Of a stretch of 64,000 bases of DNA, positions 16,697 to 25,882 are shown piece by piece. The translations under genes were made by a program, and so were the position numbers. The notes under the pieces are model-generated. The model searched no databases. It saw only the letters and a program-made list of their open reading frames with translations, and had not been told where the DNA came from. This stretch comes from Streptomyces diastatochromogenes (GTDB taxonomy: Bacteria; Actinomycetota; Actinomycetes; Streptomycetales; Streptomycetaceae): assembly GCF_002242805.1 (NCBI RefSeq), contig NZ_MCGQ01000042.1:62001-126000 (forward strand). Direction: 5' to 3'. How positions within the stretch are numbered: position 1 is the stretch's first letter; every line of letters begins with the position of its first letter.

Positions 16697-17821
16697 GTGA
16701 CACGGAACGTGACGAAGGCCGGGCTCGTGGCGGTGGCTATGGCGACGGTACTCGGGGCTTCGGCCTGCGGCGGGGAAGCCGGCTCGGCGGCCGGGGGGAG
16801 CGGTGGGAAGCTCCCCGCGCACGGGAAGGGGGAGTCCGTGGCGCTGTCCGGGGACGGGACGTCGTCCGGTTCGGCGCCGACGTCTGCGGGCACCGTGGGG
16901 AAGTTGTCCGGGATCGCGCAGACCGGACTGGCGCCCATCACCCGGCACGTGCCGTGGAACCTGGACATCCTGGACCAGCGGTCGCGGCCGCTGAACGGGA
17001 AGCTCACCACCACCGCCACGGGCAAGGGCGTTCACGTCTACGTGATCGACACCGGAATGGACATCGCCCACAAGGAGTTCGGCGGACGCGCCCACCTCGG
17101 CGCCGACTTCGTGGGCCCGAAGGACTCCGGCGACTGCTTCAGTGAGGCAGGGATGGGCCACGGCACCTTCGTCGCGGGCATCATCGGCGGGGCGAAGTAC
17201 GGGGTGGCGCCCAAGGCAGAGCTCGTACGGGTCCAGGGCGTGCTGTGCGAGAGCGAGGGCGGTGGCTCCCCGGCGGCGGCCGAGGCGGCCGTGGTGAAGT
17301 CGGTCAAGTGGGTCACCGCGCACGCGCAGAAGCCCGCGGTGGTGAACATGTCGCTCAACTTCGACCGCCGGTCGGCGGCCGTGGAGTCCGCCGTGAAGAA
17401 GATGGTCGACGCGGGGATCCCGACGGTGGTGTCGGCCGGCAACTTCCATGACGACGCCTGCAAGCACTCCCCGGCCGGCGTCCCCGGCACGATCGTCGTG
17501 GCGGCCTCGACCTCAACCGACCGCGCGTGGAGCGACACCGACTCCTACGGATCGGGTTACGGACGCTGCGTGGACCTGTACGCCCCCGGCCAGAAGGTGA
17601 CTGCCGCCCTCGCCGGCGGCGGTACGACCACGGAGAACGACGGCGCGACATCCTGGGCCGCGCCGCATGCGACCGGCGTGATCGCGCTGTACCTGTCGGC
17701 ACACCCCCACGCCACGGCCAACGAGGTCCACGTCTGGCTCGATCACGCGGCCACCCGCGGTGTCGTGCGCGGCGTCCGCTCCGACACCCCCAACCGGCTG
17801 CTCAACACCGGCGGCCTCTGA
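16697..17821 (+). CDS. Lipoprotein subtilisin-like serine protease (S8)
   Basis: A 374-aa proteinase K/subtilisin-family protease. The GTG at 16697 gives a lipoprotein signal (hydrophobic stretch, lipobox LGASAC, Cys24), so it is probably anchored outside the membrane. The catalytic triad is visible: Asp118 (YVIDTGMD), His155 (GHGTFVAG) and Ser319 (ATSWAAPHATG), with the oxyanion Asn in VVSAGN. The usual GTSMAAPH has become ATSWAAPH, with the Ser retained. A short Gly/Ser-rich linker follows the lipobox, and the propeptide is much reduced compared with secreted subtilases. Confidence 0.92.
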   Translation: MTRNVTKAGLVAVAMATVLGASACGGEAGSAAGGSGGKLPAHGKGESVALSGDGTSSGSAPTSAGTVGKLSGIAQTGLAPITRHVPWNLDILDQRSRPLNGKLTTTATGKGVHVYVIDTGMDIAHKEFGGRAHLGADFVGPKDSGDCFSEAGMGHGTFVAGIIGGAKYGVAPKAELVRVQGVLCESEGGGSPAAAEAAVVKSVKWVTAHAQKPAVVNMSLNFDRRSAAVESAVKKMVDAGIPTVVSAGNFHDDACKHSPAGVPGTIVVAASTSTDRAWSDTDSYGSGYGRCVDLYAPGQKVTAALAGGGTTTENDGATSWAAPHATGVIALYLSAHPHATANEVHVWLDHAATRGVVRGVRSDTPNRLLNTGGL

Positions 17822-17934
17822 CCTGCCCCGGCCGCCCCGATCGCACGGCCACCCAAGCGCCGCGCCTCATCGGAATGGCGGCCGCATGTCGCGCGGCCAC
17901 CGCGCCCACACCATGCGGACCCGGTCGTCGCGGG

Positions 17935-18040
17935 GACGGCCGCCAAGCAGGCTCTGGATGCGTTCGCCGCCTCCGATCCGGGCGGGCAGCTACCGCCGAT
18001 CGTCCGGATCTGGCAGGCAGCCTGGAGCGAGTTCACCCCT
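17935..18040 (+). pseudogene. IS256-family transposase scrap
   Basis: One frame reads AAKQALDAFAAS, then IVRIWQAAWSEFTPT, matching the C-terminal IS256 segment (AL..FA......P...R.W...W..F.PFL). It is about 35 residues long with nothing of the element around it. Confidence 0.6.
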
Positions 18041-18176
18041 ACCTGGCCCCGCCGAGTCCGTGGTGCTCGGCGTCGGCCGGTTCCTGGCCGGCGCGGAGAG
18101 GACCGATGCCGTTCTCTCGCGACCGGGCAGCCGGGTTCTGCCGGAGGTGGAGGGCCGGCCGGGCAGTCGCGCGGAT

Positions 18177-18353
18177 ATGACCCAGGCCAGACAGCTGGGG
18201 CTGGTCAAGCTCCTGGCCGACGGACCGCTCGTGGAGATCCTCGCGGATGCCGGCTATCAGGGCATGGGCGCATGGGCGCATGGGCGCGCAGACGGGCGGG
18301 CGGGTGGTGACACCGCCACACCACACATTCAAGAAGAACGCTCCCGCCTGGTA
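18177..18353 (+). pseudogene. IS5-family transposase scrap (DDE region)
   Basis: MTQARQLGLVKLLADGP, VEILADAGYQGMGA, then in another frame AQTGGRVVTPPHHTFKKNAP and a stop. This is the region around the second catalytic Asp of IS5-type transposases (ILADAGYQG). A short GC-rich slippage (repeats of ATGGGCGC) marks the frameshift. Confidence 0.7.
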
Positions 18354-18469
18354 GGTGACGGACGCCGTCGCCAAGGTTCTTCCAGCAGGGGGCGGCAAAC
18401 GACGAGTACAAGCAGCTGGGCTAGATTCGTCGTCGTCTTCGCGATTCCCCACCGCCTGAGGAACTACCC

Positions 18470-18865
18470 GTGTCCCAAATTCCGCCCCTGGGTGGCCTGA
18501 ACGCCTCGTACACCTCGGAGCAGATACGGCGCAACCGCCTGATCTTCCTCGGTCTGATCCTTGTCCTCGCGGGCATGGTGGCGTTCTGGGCCTTGGGCCC
18601 GTACGACACGAAGGACCAGTCCGCGACGCTCAAGGCCGGTGACTGCTTCCAGAACATCGGGACGGACAAGGAGGCGAAGACCAAGAAGCTCGACTGCACT
18701 GACCCGCATGCCGACTACAAGGTCCTGAAGATGGACAGGGACGGAGTCGTCGATACCTTCTCGTGCTCCGATGTCCCGGGCACGACCGGCTCGCTCACCC
18801 AGTCAGGCCCCGGAAAGTGGTTCGTCGTCTGCTTCAAGAAAAACGACGAGAAGGGCGAGAAATAG
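18470..18865 (+). CDS. LppU/SCO3897-like membrane-anchored protein
   Basis: A 131-aa protein with a cytoplasmic N-terminus, one membrane helix (residues about 23-45, LIFLGLILVLAGMVAFWAL) and an extracellular domain. The latter has the pattern of LppU/SCO3897-like proteins: LKAGDCFQNIGTD, KKLDCTDPHADYKVLK, FSCSDVPGTTGSL, KWFVVCFKK, with four Cys likely to form disulfides. The GTG has GAGGA upstream. Family function is unknown; members are often linked to cell-envelope stress. It stands alone. Confidence 0.72.
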   Translation: MSQIPPLGGLNASYTSEQIRRNRLIFLGLILVLAGMVAFWALGPYDTKDQSATLKAGDCFQNIGTDKEAKTKKLDCTDPHADYKVLKMDRDGVVDTFSCSDVPGTTGSLTQSGPGKWFVVCFKKNDEKGEK

Positions 18866-18902
18866 CCGGGCGCAGCCTACGCTCGCCAAGTCTCGGGTGG
18901 GT

Positions 18903-19070
18903 CCCGGACAGCCAGCCGATGCTCCGTTCGACGACCCAACGATGTTGGCCCAACCGCTGGGAGGACTCAATGCCCTTGCGTGCCAGGCGGTGGCGGATGC
19001 CGCATGAGGTCAGCCACTCCGGCACAGGTCTACGATGGCCTCCTGAGCAGCGGTGATGCGCTGACCACTT
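18903..19070 (-). pseudogene. IS5-family transposase, C-terminal scrap
   Basis: CGIRHRLARKGIESSQRLGQ followed by HRWVVERSIGWLSG matches the C-terminal catalytic Glu region of IS5 transposases (R.ARKG...S..LG..RWV.ERT..WL). The residues after WLSG do not continue the match. Confidence 0.75.
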
Positions 19071-19163
19071 GAATTCGCCATCGTTTGCCGACAATTGACG
19101 GCCCTGGGATCCGCACCGGGAGTGTCCGGTCAGCGGTCAGGCGCATCTCCTCGGGGAGGCTCG

Positions 19164-19832
19164 TCAGCCGGCAGCAAGGAGGCCTTCCACCAGGGCTCGG
19201 AGCCCATCGAGGTAGGTGTTCTCGGCGGTCAGCGGTGCCCAATGGGCCGCGAGCTGCGCCAAGCGGGGAAATTCGCTCGGGTCGAGATCGGCGAAGACTC
19301 GCTCCCGGTAGGTGGGACGGTCGTCGTCTGTGCGCCTCCGGGCCGCTGTCGTCCGGACCACGATCTCTCCGGCGGTGTAGTACCAGATCGTGCGGTATCC
19401 GTGTACGGCCCGCTCGGGGGTCAGTCCGCACCCGACCAGGCCGTCGACGATCTGTTCCACGAACCACAGGGCGGATGTGGACATCAGGTCGTCGGCGGTC
19501 AGCACCTCCACGATCCAGGGACAGGCGGCGAGCGCCTCGTGGATCGCGGCAGCGGCGACGACTACCCGCTCGCGAGGCTGGGCAGGCAGTTCCGGGCGGT
19601 GCAGCGTCCGCGCGGCGTAGTCGTCCAGCAGCAGGACGAGCAGTTCTTCCTTGTTGCGGACGTGGTGGTAGAGCGCCATCGGAGTGCTGCCGATCTCCGT
19701 GGCCAGCCGCCGCATGGTCAGCCGGTCCACGCCTTCCGCGTCCACGATCCGGCGGGCCGTTGTGACGACCTCCTCACGGGAGATGCGGGGAGGTCGGCCG
19801 AGGGTTTTGCGCGGTGCGGACGGTTGCGGCAT
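19164..19832 (-). CDS. TetR-family regulator divergent from MFS exporter
   Basis: A 222-aa repressor. The HTH lies at residues about 18-62 (SREEVVTTARRIVDAEGVDR, TMRRLATEIGSTPMALYHHV, NKEELLVLLLD). The C-terminal half resembles the TetR_C_1-type ligand domain (ACPWIVEVLTADDLMSTSAL, GYRTIWYYTAGEI). It is transcribed away from a DHA2 MFS transporter with only 57 bp between start codons, the usual layout for a drug-responsive repressor and its pump. Confidence 0.9.
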   Translation of the reverse strand: MPQPSAPRKTLGRPPRISREEVVTTARRIVDAEGVDRLTMRRLATEIGSTPMALYHHVRNKEELLVLLLDDYAARTLHRPELPAQPRERVVVAAAAIHEALAACPWIVEVLTADDLMSTSALWFVEQIVDGLVGCGLTPERAVHGYRTIWYYTAGEIVVRTTAARRRTDDDRPTYRERVFADLDPSEFPRLAQLAAHWAPLTAENTYLDGLRALVEGLLAAG

Positions 19833-19886
19833 GCCCTCATCATCCCCCAGGTGTCGACAGCGGCGATCCCCTGAGGTTACTTTCTT

Positions 19887-19894
19887 TACATGTA
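19887..19894. promoter_or_regulatory. Possible operator in the tetR/MFS gap
   Basis: TACATGTA, a perfect 8-bp palindrome in an AT-rich island (TTTCTTTACATGTATAAAA) that is unusual for this GC content. It overlaps the annotated ATG of the MFS gene. If it is the operator, translation may start further downstream. Confidence 0.35.
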
Positions 19895-21338
19895 TAAAAA
19901 CTCGCGAGGGCGGCCCGGAGTGGTGCTGGCGGCGGTGGCCGTTGCACAGTTCGCCGTCGCCTTGGACCTGTCGGTGGTCAACGTCGCACTGCCCGCAATG
20001 CGCACCGCGTTAGGGTTCGCACCACTCGACCTGTCGTGGGTCGTGCACGTCTACGCGCTCACGCTCGGCGGATTTCTGCTGCTGGGGGGCCGCGCATGCG
20101 ACCTGTACGGTCGGCGTCGGCTGTTCGTGCTGGGCCTGGCCGTCTTCGGGCTGTGCTCGCTGGCGGGCGGGCTTGCCCAGGCCCCCTGGCAATTGATCGC
20201 CGCCCGCGCAGGTCAGGGCCTGGGGGCTGCCGCAGCCACCCCGGCCACGCTGGCGACGCTCACCACCTCGTTCACCGAGGGCCCGCAGCGCGTACGCGCG
20301 CTCGGAGTGTGGAGCGGGGTGAACGCAGCGGGCGGAGCGCTGGGGGTGCTGGCGGGCGGTCTGCTGACCCAATACGCGGGCTGGCGCTGGGTGATGCTGA
20401 TCAATCTGCCCATCGTGGTGGTGGCTCTCGCGCTGGTTCTCGCAGGCGTGCCTGCCGATGCGCGCCCCGCCCGGCGCGAGAGGCTGGACGTGCTTGGCGC
20501 CGTCCTGGCGACCGGTGGAGTCGGGCTGCTGGTGCTCGGTGTCGTCCGCACCGACGCCCAAGGGTGGGGTTCGCCCGCCACGTGGGCGATGCTCGTCGCC
20601 GCGACCGCGCTCCTGGGCGCCTTCGTCGTCGCTGAATCCCGGGCTCCCGCACCGCTGTTGCGCCTCGGCCTGCTGCGCAGCCGCTGGGTCGCCGGCGCCA
20701 ATGTGCTGGTGTTCTTTTCCACTGCCGGGCAGTTCGCGGCGTTCTACTTCGTGTCCCTGTACATGCAGCAGGTTCTGGGCATGGGTCCCGCAGCGACCGG
20801 CGCCGCGTTCCTGCCCTTCTCCGCGAGCCTGGTCGCCGGCAGCCTCGTCGCGACCCGCGTCACCTCGGCACGCACCCCCCGTGCATCCCTGGTGCCCGGC
20901 GCCCTGCTCGCAGCCGCCGGCCTGGCCTGGTTCGCCTTCATCAGCCCCGACGGCGGCTTCCTCACCGACGTGCTGGGCCCCTGCATCGTCACCGGTGTCG
21001 GCGTCGGACTGGTCATCGCCCCGATCGTCGCCGCCGCGACCACCGGCGTCGCCCCCGGCGAGGCCGGCATGGCCTCCGGCCTCATGAACAGCTCCCGCCA
21101 ACTGGGCGGCTGCATCGGACTGGCCGTGTTGGCCACCCTCGCCACACACCGCACCGGCACGGCCGCCAACCCTGCCTCGCTCAACGACGGCTACGCCCTG
21201 GGCCTGGCCATCGCCGCCACCCTCTTCGTGATCGCGGCGGTCGTGGCGATCGGCGTGCTGCCCCGCCACCGGACCGAGACAGCTGCGCCGCGGCCCGCCG
21301 TCCCCGCAGAGAACCGACTGGAAGGAACGCCGTCATGA
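19890..21338 (+). CDS. DHA2-family MFS drug exporter (14 TM)
   Basis: A 482-aa proton-driven multidrug transporter of the EmrB/QacA type. Family motifs are all visible: LDLSVVNVALPAM in TM1, motif A GGRACDLYGRRRLF, RAGQGLGAAAATPATLA, motif C region GGALGVLAGGLL with GWRWVMLINLP, and about 14 hydrophobic helices overall. It is translationally coupled to the cupin gene by an ATGA overlap. The ATG at 19890 has no clear ribosome site; a GTG at 19920 with CGAGGG upstream is a possible alternative. The divergent TetR gene probably represses it. The drug exported is unknown. Confidence 0.93.
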   Translation: MYKNSRGRPGVVLAAVAVAQFAVALDLSVVNVALPAMRTALGFAPLDLSWVVHVYALTLGGFLLLGGRACDLYGRRRLFVLGLAVFGLCSLAGGLAQAPWQLIAARAGQGLGAAAATPATLATLTTSFTEGPQRVRALGVWSGVNAAGGALGVLAGGLLTQYAGWRWVMLINLPIVVVALALVLAGVPADARPARRERLDVLGAVLATGGVGLLVLGVVRTDAQGWGSPATWAMLVAATALLGAFVVAESRAPAPLLRLGLLRSRWVAGANVLVFFSTAGQFAAFYFVSLYMQQVLGMGPAATGAAFLPFSASLVAGSLVATRVTSARTPRASLVPGALLAAAGLAWFAFISPDGGFLTDVLGPCIVTGVGVGLVIAPIVAAATTGVAPGEAGMASGLMNSSRQLGGCIGLAVLATLATHRTGTAANPASLNDGYALGLAIAATLFVIAAVVAIGVLPRHRTETAAPRPAVPAENRLEGTPS

Positions 21339-21739
21339 CGACGACCCCCATCTCACCCATCGACCTGTTCGCCTCGGCGCTGCACATCCACCCCGACGGC
21401 GGCGTCCAGGCTGCCGAACGGCGGATGACGAGCGGCGACTTGGGCGCCTGGCAGATCGCGACGTTCCACGTGGAGACCGACGCCGACGTCCACGCCGACC
21501 ACTGGGAGATGCACCCGGAGGCCGAGGAGGCGGTGTGCTGCCTGACCGGCGGTGTCCGCCTCTACTTCCGTCCCGCCGGGCCCGACGGCGACGAGGACAT
21601 GGTGCAGTTGCCGGCAGGCACCGGCGTGATCGTCCCCCGCGGTCGCTGGCACCGCCTGGAGCTGGATGCCCCCAGCGACCTGATGTCGATCACCCTTCGC
21701 CACGGCACCCGCCTCGAAAAGCGCACCGGCACTCGCTGA
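21335..21739 (+). CDS. Small cupin-domain protein
   Basis: A 134-aa single cupin. Conserved elements are the HADHWEMHPEAEEAVCCLTG strand pair (cupin motif 1, with His and Glu ligands) and GTGVIVPRGRWHRLEL (motif 2, with His). The start overlaps the MFS stop as ATGA, so the two are co-expressed, and a strong hairpin terminator follows. It may modify or bind the compound exported by the pump; this is inferred from the operon only. Confidence 0.82.
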   Translation: MTTTPISPIDLFASALHIHPDGGVQAAERRMTSGDLGAWQIATFHVETDADVHADHWEMHPEAEEAVCCLTGGVRLYFRPAGPDGDEDMVQLPAGTGVIVPRGRWHRLELDAPSDLMSITLRHGTRLEKRTGTR

Positions 21740-21746
21740 GCGGAAT

Positions 21747-21775
21747 GTGGCCCGGCGGATGCGCTGCCGGGCCAC
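21747..21775 (+). terminator. Terminator of the MFS-cupin operon
   Basis: Perfect 10-bp stem GTGGCCCGGC with a 9-nt loop, starting 7 bp after the cupin stop codon. Confidence 0.75.
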
Positions 21776-21929
21776 CACAACCTCGCCCAGTACGCAGGCC
21801 GAAGCCCGCCACGCCGCACTCGAATCCTCCGGGCAGCTGACGTTCGAGCTGTAGCGGTTGCTTTGCAGGGACGCGACCGGCCAGGAGTCCACATGGGACA
21901 CCGTGACCGGTCGTGTGCGCTCAGCGGTA

Positions 21930-23201
21930 TTACAGCTGTGGCTGTGGCATCCGCTGCCAGCTGAACGGGCCGTAGGTTGTGTCGGTAACGGGGTAGTTGG
22001 CGTTCGGATCTGCGGTCAGTTTCAGCCATTCGAGCGGGGTGGTGCTGCCGTGCACGACGATTCGGTGGAAGTTCGGCACGTTGTAGTACGGGTGCTCGTT
22101 CCACGCGTTGTTGTGTGGGTCGTGGGCGCACACGCCGGCGCCGGTGGCCGGGTCCGTCTCGCCGGTGCACGCCGCCGTCGGCGACAGCGGGTTGTCCGAG
22201 CGGTACAGGTGCGAGTCGCCGTTGAGCATCAGCACCGGACGGCGGAACTCGGTCGTCTTCGCCGCGACCTCGCTGATGATCGGCTCGTAGTTCGTCAGGT
22301 GGTCCTTGGTCTTGCCGTCGAGGTCCCACATGTCGGCCTGTGCCGTGATCACCACGGCCTTGGCGTGCTCGGCCCGGGCGTCGGCGAAGGCGGCATCGAG
22401 CCAGCGGATGTCGGCTGCGGTCCGGTCGGTCCGCTCGTCGGTCTGCGCCTGAGTCGCGGTCGGCACCTTGTACCAGGGGTCGGCGTCGTTGTTGGAGCCG
22501 CCCGGCACGTTGATGGTCACGAAGACGATGTCGTGCTGTGCCCACCTCACGTTCTCGACGTACTGTGCGTCGCCCGGGTGGCTCGGGTCGTAGGCAGTGG
22601 CCTGGGACACCACGTTCAGTGTCCCGCTGCCGAGGGTGCGGCCGGGCTGCGCGAAGAAGTCCTGCCGGACTTTGGCGAGGTTGTCGAGCGGGTTGCCGCA
22701 GTGGTAGCTGACGCAGTCCGCCGTGTTGGTCGACAGGCCGCTCGTGCCGATGTAGTTGATCGCACCGGAGGCCGAGTCGTAGAAGCCGCCGCCCTGACCA
22801 GGCGAGGTGAGACTCGACGCCTTGTGGCAGTCGGCCCATTCGTTGTCGCCCGGCGTGTACACGAGCGGCTTGGTGAAGGTCTGCCACGCGGAGGCGATCG
22901 AGGCGTCGTAGGCGTCGGTGCAGAACTCCTTGCCCGAGTGGATGTCGCCTACGTGGATGACGTCGCTGATCGTCGGGGCACTGTTGATGGTGCCGATGAA
23001 TGCCGGGGTCTTCTGGAACTGCGACGTGTCCGCGCTCTGCCCCGCGGGCGCGTACGCCGACTTGCCGTACGGCGAGTCGCCGAACACGGCGAGCGTCAGC
23101 GGGGTGCCGGCCGCCGATGCCGTGGTGGTCGACATTGCGGAAGAGGCAAGGCCGACAGCGACGAGCGTGACAAACCCGCGCTTCAGCATGCGTCTCGACA
23201 T
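21930..23201 (-). CDS. Secreted metallophosphoesterase
   Basis: A 423-aa protein from the ATG at 23201 (GAAAGAGGGA upstream). An N-terminal signal peptide (SRRMLKRGF, hydrophobic core, TTTASA-A) is followed by calcineurin-like phosphoesterase blocks: LAVFGDSPYG, VIHVGDIHSG (GDxH), YTPGDNEWADC (GDN[HE]) and LMLNGDSHLYRS (GxSH-type). Paired Cys suggest an extracellular fold. It could act on phosphodiesters or phosphoproteins outside the cell. It stands alone, with a weak dyad downstream. Confidence 0.85.
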   Translation of the reverse strand: MSRRMLKRGFVTLVAVGLASSAMSTTTASAAGTPLTLAVFGDSPYGKSAYAPAGQSADTSQFQKTPAFIGTINSAPTISDVIHVGDIHSGKEFCTDAYDASIASAWQTFTKPLVYTPGDNEWADCHKASSLTSPGQGGGFYDSASGAINYIGTSGLSTNTADCVSYHCGNPLDNLAKVRQDFFAQPGRTLGSGTLNVVSQATAYDPSHPGDAQYVENVRWAQHDIVFVTINVPGGSNNDADPWYKVPTATQAQTDERTDRTAADIRWLDAAFADARAEHAKAVVITAQADMWDLDGKTKDHLTNYEPIISEVAAKTTEFRRPVLMLNGDSHLYRSDNPLSPTAACTGETDPATGAGVCAHDPHNNAWNEHPYYNVPNFHRIVVHGSTTPLEWLKLTADPNANYPVTDTTYGPFSWQRMPQPQL

Positions 23202-23719
23202 ACGTCCCTCTTTCAGGTCCGGTTGAGGGGGGCGCTCCAGTGAACTGGATCCCCAGGGAGCGCGACATGGCATCAACGGCGGCCTGGAGATGACGAACAG
23301 GCGAAAATTCAGCCGCGACCGTTTTCTTCGTCCCGGAGTGCCTGATGACTGTCAGCTGAGCGCCGCCGCTTTCTACTCGGCCGGATTCCTTTCCCGGACC
23401 GGTACGCACCTCTGCGTTGCGGCCGTTGATTGCCTGCCTACGCCGAACGCACACGCTGTCAGGCCGAGGGGCAGCGCGATGGTTCGCACAGCGAGGACCG
23501 CGATGACCCGTGGGCGGTGCCTGGGCCCAGCCGTTCACATCGTCGTAGAAATCGTTGATCGTCCCATGGGACCCACTTCTTGCCCTGGCACCTGTCCTTC
23601 GACTCTGCCTCCCCGGCCCGCAGCACCGCTTCGACATTCAGCGTTTGGACAGCGACGGCTTCCAGCGACTCGTATGCGCGGGTCAGCCGCTCCACCAGCA
23701 ACCCAACTCCGCTCGCCCA

Positions 23720-24231
23720 GCACCAACGGCTCACCCTGCTAGGGCAGGCCGTCAACCGCGACGACATCCTTCTCCAGGACCGCATGGCCGCCGCGCTCGT
23801 CCCCCTCTACGCGCAACCGCTCACCCGGAACGCACGGCTCACCACAGACGATGTCCTCCGTGAGGACGGCGAGGTCCAGATTCGAATCGGCGACCCACTG
23901 TCGCCCGTCCCTGTGCCCTTCGCCGGCATGCTGCTGGACTACCTGGGCCAGCGGCCGAACACCATGACCGCAACCAATCCGGACTCCGGATGGTCTTCCC
24001 CGGCCGTCGAGCAGGGCAGCCCATGACCCCGGACACCCTCGAACTGCGCCTCCGCCACTTGGGTTTCCTACCCAGCGAGGACGCACGTCGGCGATCCGCC
24101 ACCTCGTGCTCCAGGCCCCCGCCCCCGTGGTCGCCCGCATGCTGGGCCACCACGACGCCACCACCGCCCAACTCGCGGCCGAGGCCGGCGGAACCTGGCC
24201 GCACTATGCCCCTGGAGATCACTCACGTTGA
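23720..24231 (+). pseudogene. Tyrosine recombinase-like gene, broken by two frameshifts
   Basis: Three frames read in order give one protein end: GQAVNRDDILLQDRMAAALV, LYAQPLTRNARLTTDDVL, VPVPFAGMLLDYLGQRPN; then MVFPGRRAGQPMTPDTLELRL; then LVLQAPAPVVARMLGHHDAT, TAQLAAEAGGTWPHYAPGDH and a stop. This matches a family of recombinase-like proteins common in Streptomyces; the LGHHD segment resembles the HxxR/GH region of tyrosine recombinases. The upstream part (23285-23720) is too degraded to read. Confidence 0.65.
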
Positions 24232-24270
24232 CCGCAGACCCGAGTCAGCTGAGAAGTACACGATTCTCGA

Positions 24271-24621
24271 CTACGAGAGGGAGCCAATTGCGGACAGCTC
24301 GCGCAGGACGAGGTCGAGCAGGCCGGGGAAGCGCCGGTCCAGTTCCTCGCGGCGGAGGGAGTTGATGCGGCGCGTGCCCTCGTCCCGCTGCCGGATCACT
24401 CCGGCCTCGCGCAGTACTCGGAAGTGACGGCTGCTGGTGGATTTGCCGACCGGGAGGTCGAAGCAGCCGCAGGCCACCTCGGACTTGGCACCGAGGGTTG
24501 CCACGATGCTCAGGCGGACGGGGTCGCTGAGGGCGGCCATCACCGTGAACAGGTCCATGTCCTGCTCGTTGGGGTGGAGCAACGGGGATGAGGTTCGACT
24601 GGCCACGTTCCCAGTATCCAC
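24271..24621 (-). CDS. ArsR-family winged-helix regulator
   Basis: A 116-aa regulator with the ArsR HTH: MAALSDPVRLSIVATLG, CGCFDLPVGKSTSSRHFRVL (recognition helix), REAGVIRQRDEGTRRI wing. The Cys pair in ACGCFD resembles the alpha3 metal site of ArsR proteins, though here it may be structural. It is divergent from a Gfo/Idh/MocA oxidoreductase, and a 34-bp palindrome begins 12 bp from its GTG. Release by a small molecule or by thiol chemistry is likely but unproven. Confidence 0.88.
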   Translation of the reverse strand: MDTGNVASRTSSPLLHPNEQDMDLFTVMAALSDPVRLSIVATLGAKSEVACGCFDLPVGKSTSSRHFRVLREAGVIRQRDEGTRRINSLRREELDRRFPGLLDLVLRELSAIGSLS

Positions 24622-24632
24622 GCAGCCCCTGA

Positions 24633-24666
24633 AAACCTATGTTCGCATTCAAGCGAACATAGGTTT
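24633..24666. promoter_or_regulatory. 34-bp palindromic operator
   Basis: Perfect 14-bp arms (AAACCTATGTTCGC and complement) separated by ATTCAA, between the divergent ArsR gene and oxidoreductase gene. The arms contain GTTCGC-N6-GCGAAC, fitting a winged-helix dimer. It covers the position expected for both promoters. Confidence 0.9.
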
Positions 24667-24715
24667 ACGGTGGTGATCACCAGCCGGTGGCACCGGTCAT
24701 GCGAAGGGAACTGCC

Positions 24716-25882
24716 ATGCCCTCCTCTCTTTCGTCCACACACGTGTCCACCCCCGCGTCCGCTCCGCCCGCCCCGATCGGCGTGGGCATCATCGGGCTCA
24801 GCGCCGACGGCGGCTGGGCAGGAAGGGCCCACGTCCCGGCCCTCGCCGCCCTGCCCGACGCCTACGAGCTGCGCGCTCTGAGCGCCAGCAGTGCCGAGTC
24901 GGCCAAGGCCGCCGGGCAGAAGTTCGGCGTTCCGTTGGCGTTCGGCAGCGCCGAGGAGCTGGTCGAGCGGGACGAGGTGAACCTGGTGGTCGTGACCGTG
25001 AAGGTGCCGCATCACCGGGAACTGGTCACCTCCGCGCTGTCAGCCGGGAAGACCGTACTGAGCGAGTGGCCGTTGGGCAACGGAACCGCGGAGGCCGAGG
25101 AGATGGCCGCGTTCGCGGATTCGCGGAAGCTGCGGGGCTTCGTCGGGCTTCAGGCGCGCTCCGCCCCACCGGTCCGCTACCTGCGCGACCTGGTCGCGGA
25201 CGGGTACGTCGGGGAGGTGCTGTCCACCAGTGTCGTCGCCTCAGGAGGAAAATGGGGCGCGACGTATGACAGCCGCAGCGCCTATATATGGGACCGTGCC
25301 AACGGCGCCACGATGCTGACGATCCCGTTCGGTCACACCATCGACGGACTCGCCTCGGTGCTGGGCGAGTTCACCGAACTCAGCGCCACCACGGCCACCC
25401 GGCGCACCGAAGTCCGGCATGAGGAGACCGGGCAGCCCTTGCCCACAAACGTCGACGATCAGATCGCCGTGACCGGAACCCTCGAATCGGGCGCCGTCGC
25501 CTCCGTCCACTACCGCGGCGGACTCGCCCGCTCCACCAACTTCCTGTGGGAGATCAACGGGACCGAGGGCGACCTGCTGATCACCGGGGACTCCGGGCAC
25601 CTCCAGTTCGGGCAGGTCACCATCCACGGCGCCCGCGGCAGGGACGCGGAACTGGCCGAGTTGCCGGTCCCAGGACGTTACGACGCGAACGTCCCCGCAC
25701 TCGCCGGGCAACGCCACACCATGGCCTACGCTGTCGCCCACGCCTACGCGCAACTGCACGCCGACCTCACCGACGGCACCCACACCGTCCCCGACCTCGC
25801 CCACGCCGTGCGCCACCACCGCCTACTCGATCACGTCCAGCAGGCGGCCACCACCGGCGAGCGCCAGCGCGTCAGCGGCTAG
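24716..25882 (+). CDS. Gfo/Idh/MocA-family NAD(P)-dependent oxidoreductase
   Basis: A 388-aa dehydrogenase acting on sugars or cyclitols. An N-terminal Rossmann fold (GVGIIGLSADGGWAGRAHVP) is followed by the nucleotide-site strand VNLVVVTVKVPHHRELV and SEWPLGNGTAEAEEMAAFA, where the common EKP is EWP as in Gal80-like members. The C-terminal substrate domain contains GATMLTIPFGHTID. AAGGGA precedes the ATG. Divergent from ArsR and sharing the palindrome, it is the likely regulated target. Confidence 0.9.
   Translation: MPSSLSSTHVSTPASAPPAPIGVGIIGLSADGGWAGRAHVPALAALPDAYELRALSASSAESAKAAGQKFGVPLAFGSAEELVERDEVNLVVVTVKVPHHRELVTSALSAGKTVLSEWPLGNGTAEAEEMAAFADSRKLRGFVGLQARSAPPVRYLRDLVADGYVGEVLSTSVVASGGKWGATYDSRSAYIWDRANGATMLTIPFGHTIDGLASVLGEFTELSATTATRRTEVRHEETGQPLPTNVDDQIAVTGTLESGAVASVHYRGGLARSTNFLWEINGTEGDLLITGDSGHLQFGQVTIHGARGRDAELAELPVPGRYDANVPALAGQRHTMAYAVAHAYAQLHADLTDGTHTVPDLAHAVRHHRLLDHVQQAATTGERQRVSG

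Noticed and set aside
21562-23637. 691-codon minus-strand frame across the metallophosphoesterase
   Set aside because: Out-of-frame shadow with Arg/Pro/Gly-rich translation; the 423-aa gene in the neighbouring frame has the domain motifs.
23720-24231. Complete integrase
   Set aside because: Requires two frame changes and lacks the N-terminal part, so called a pseudogene.
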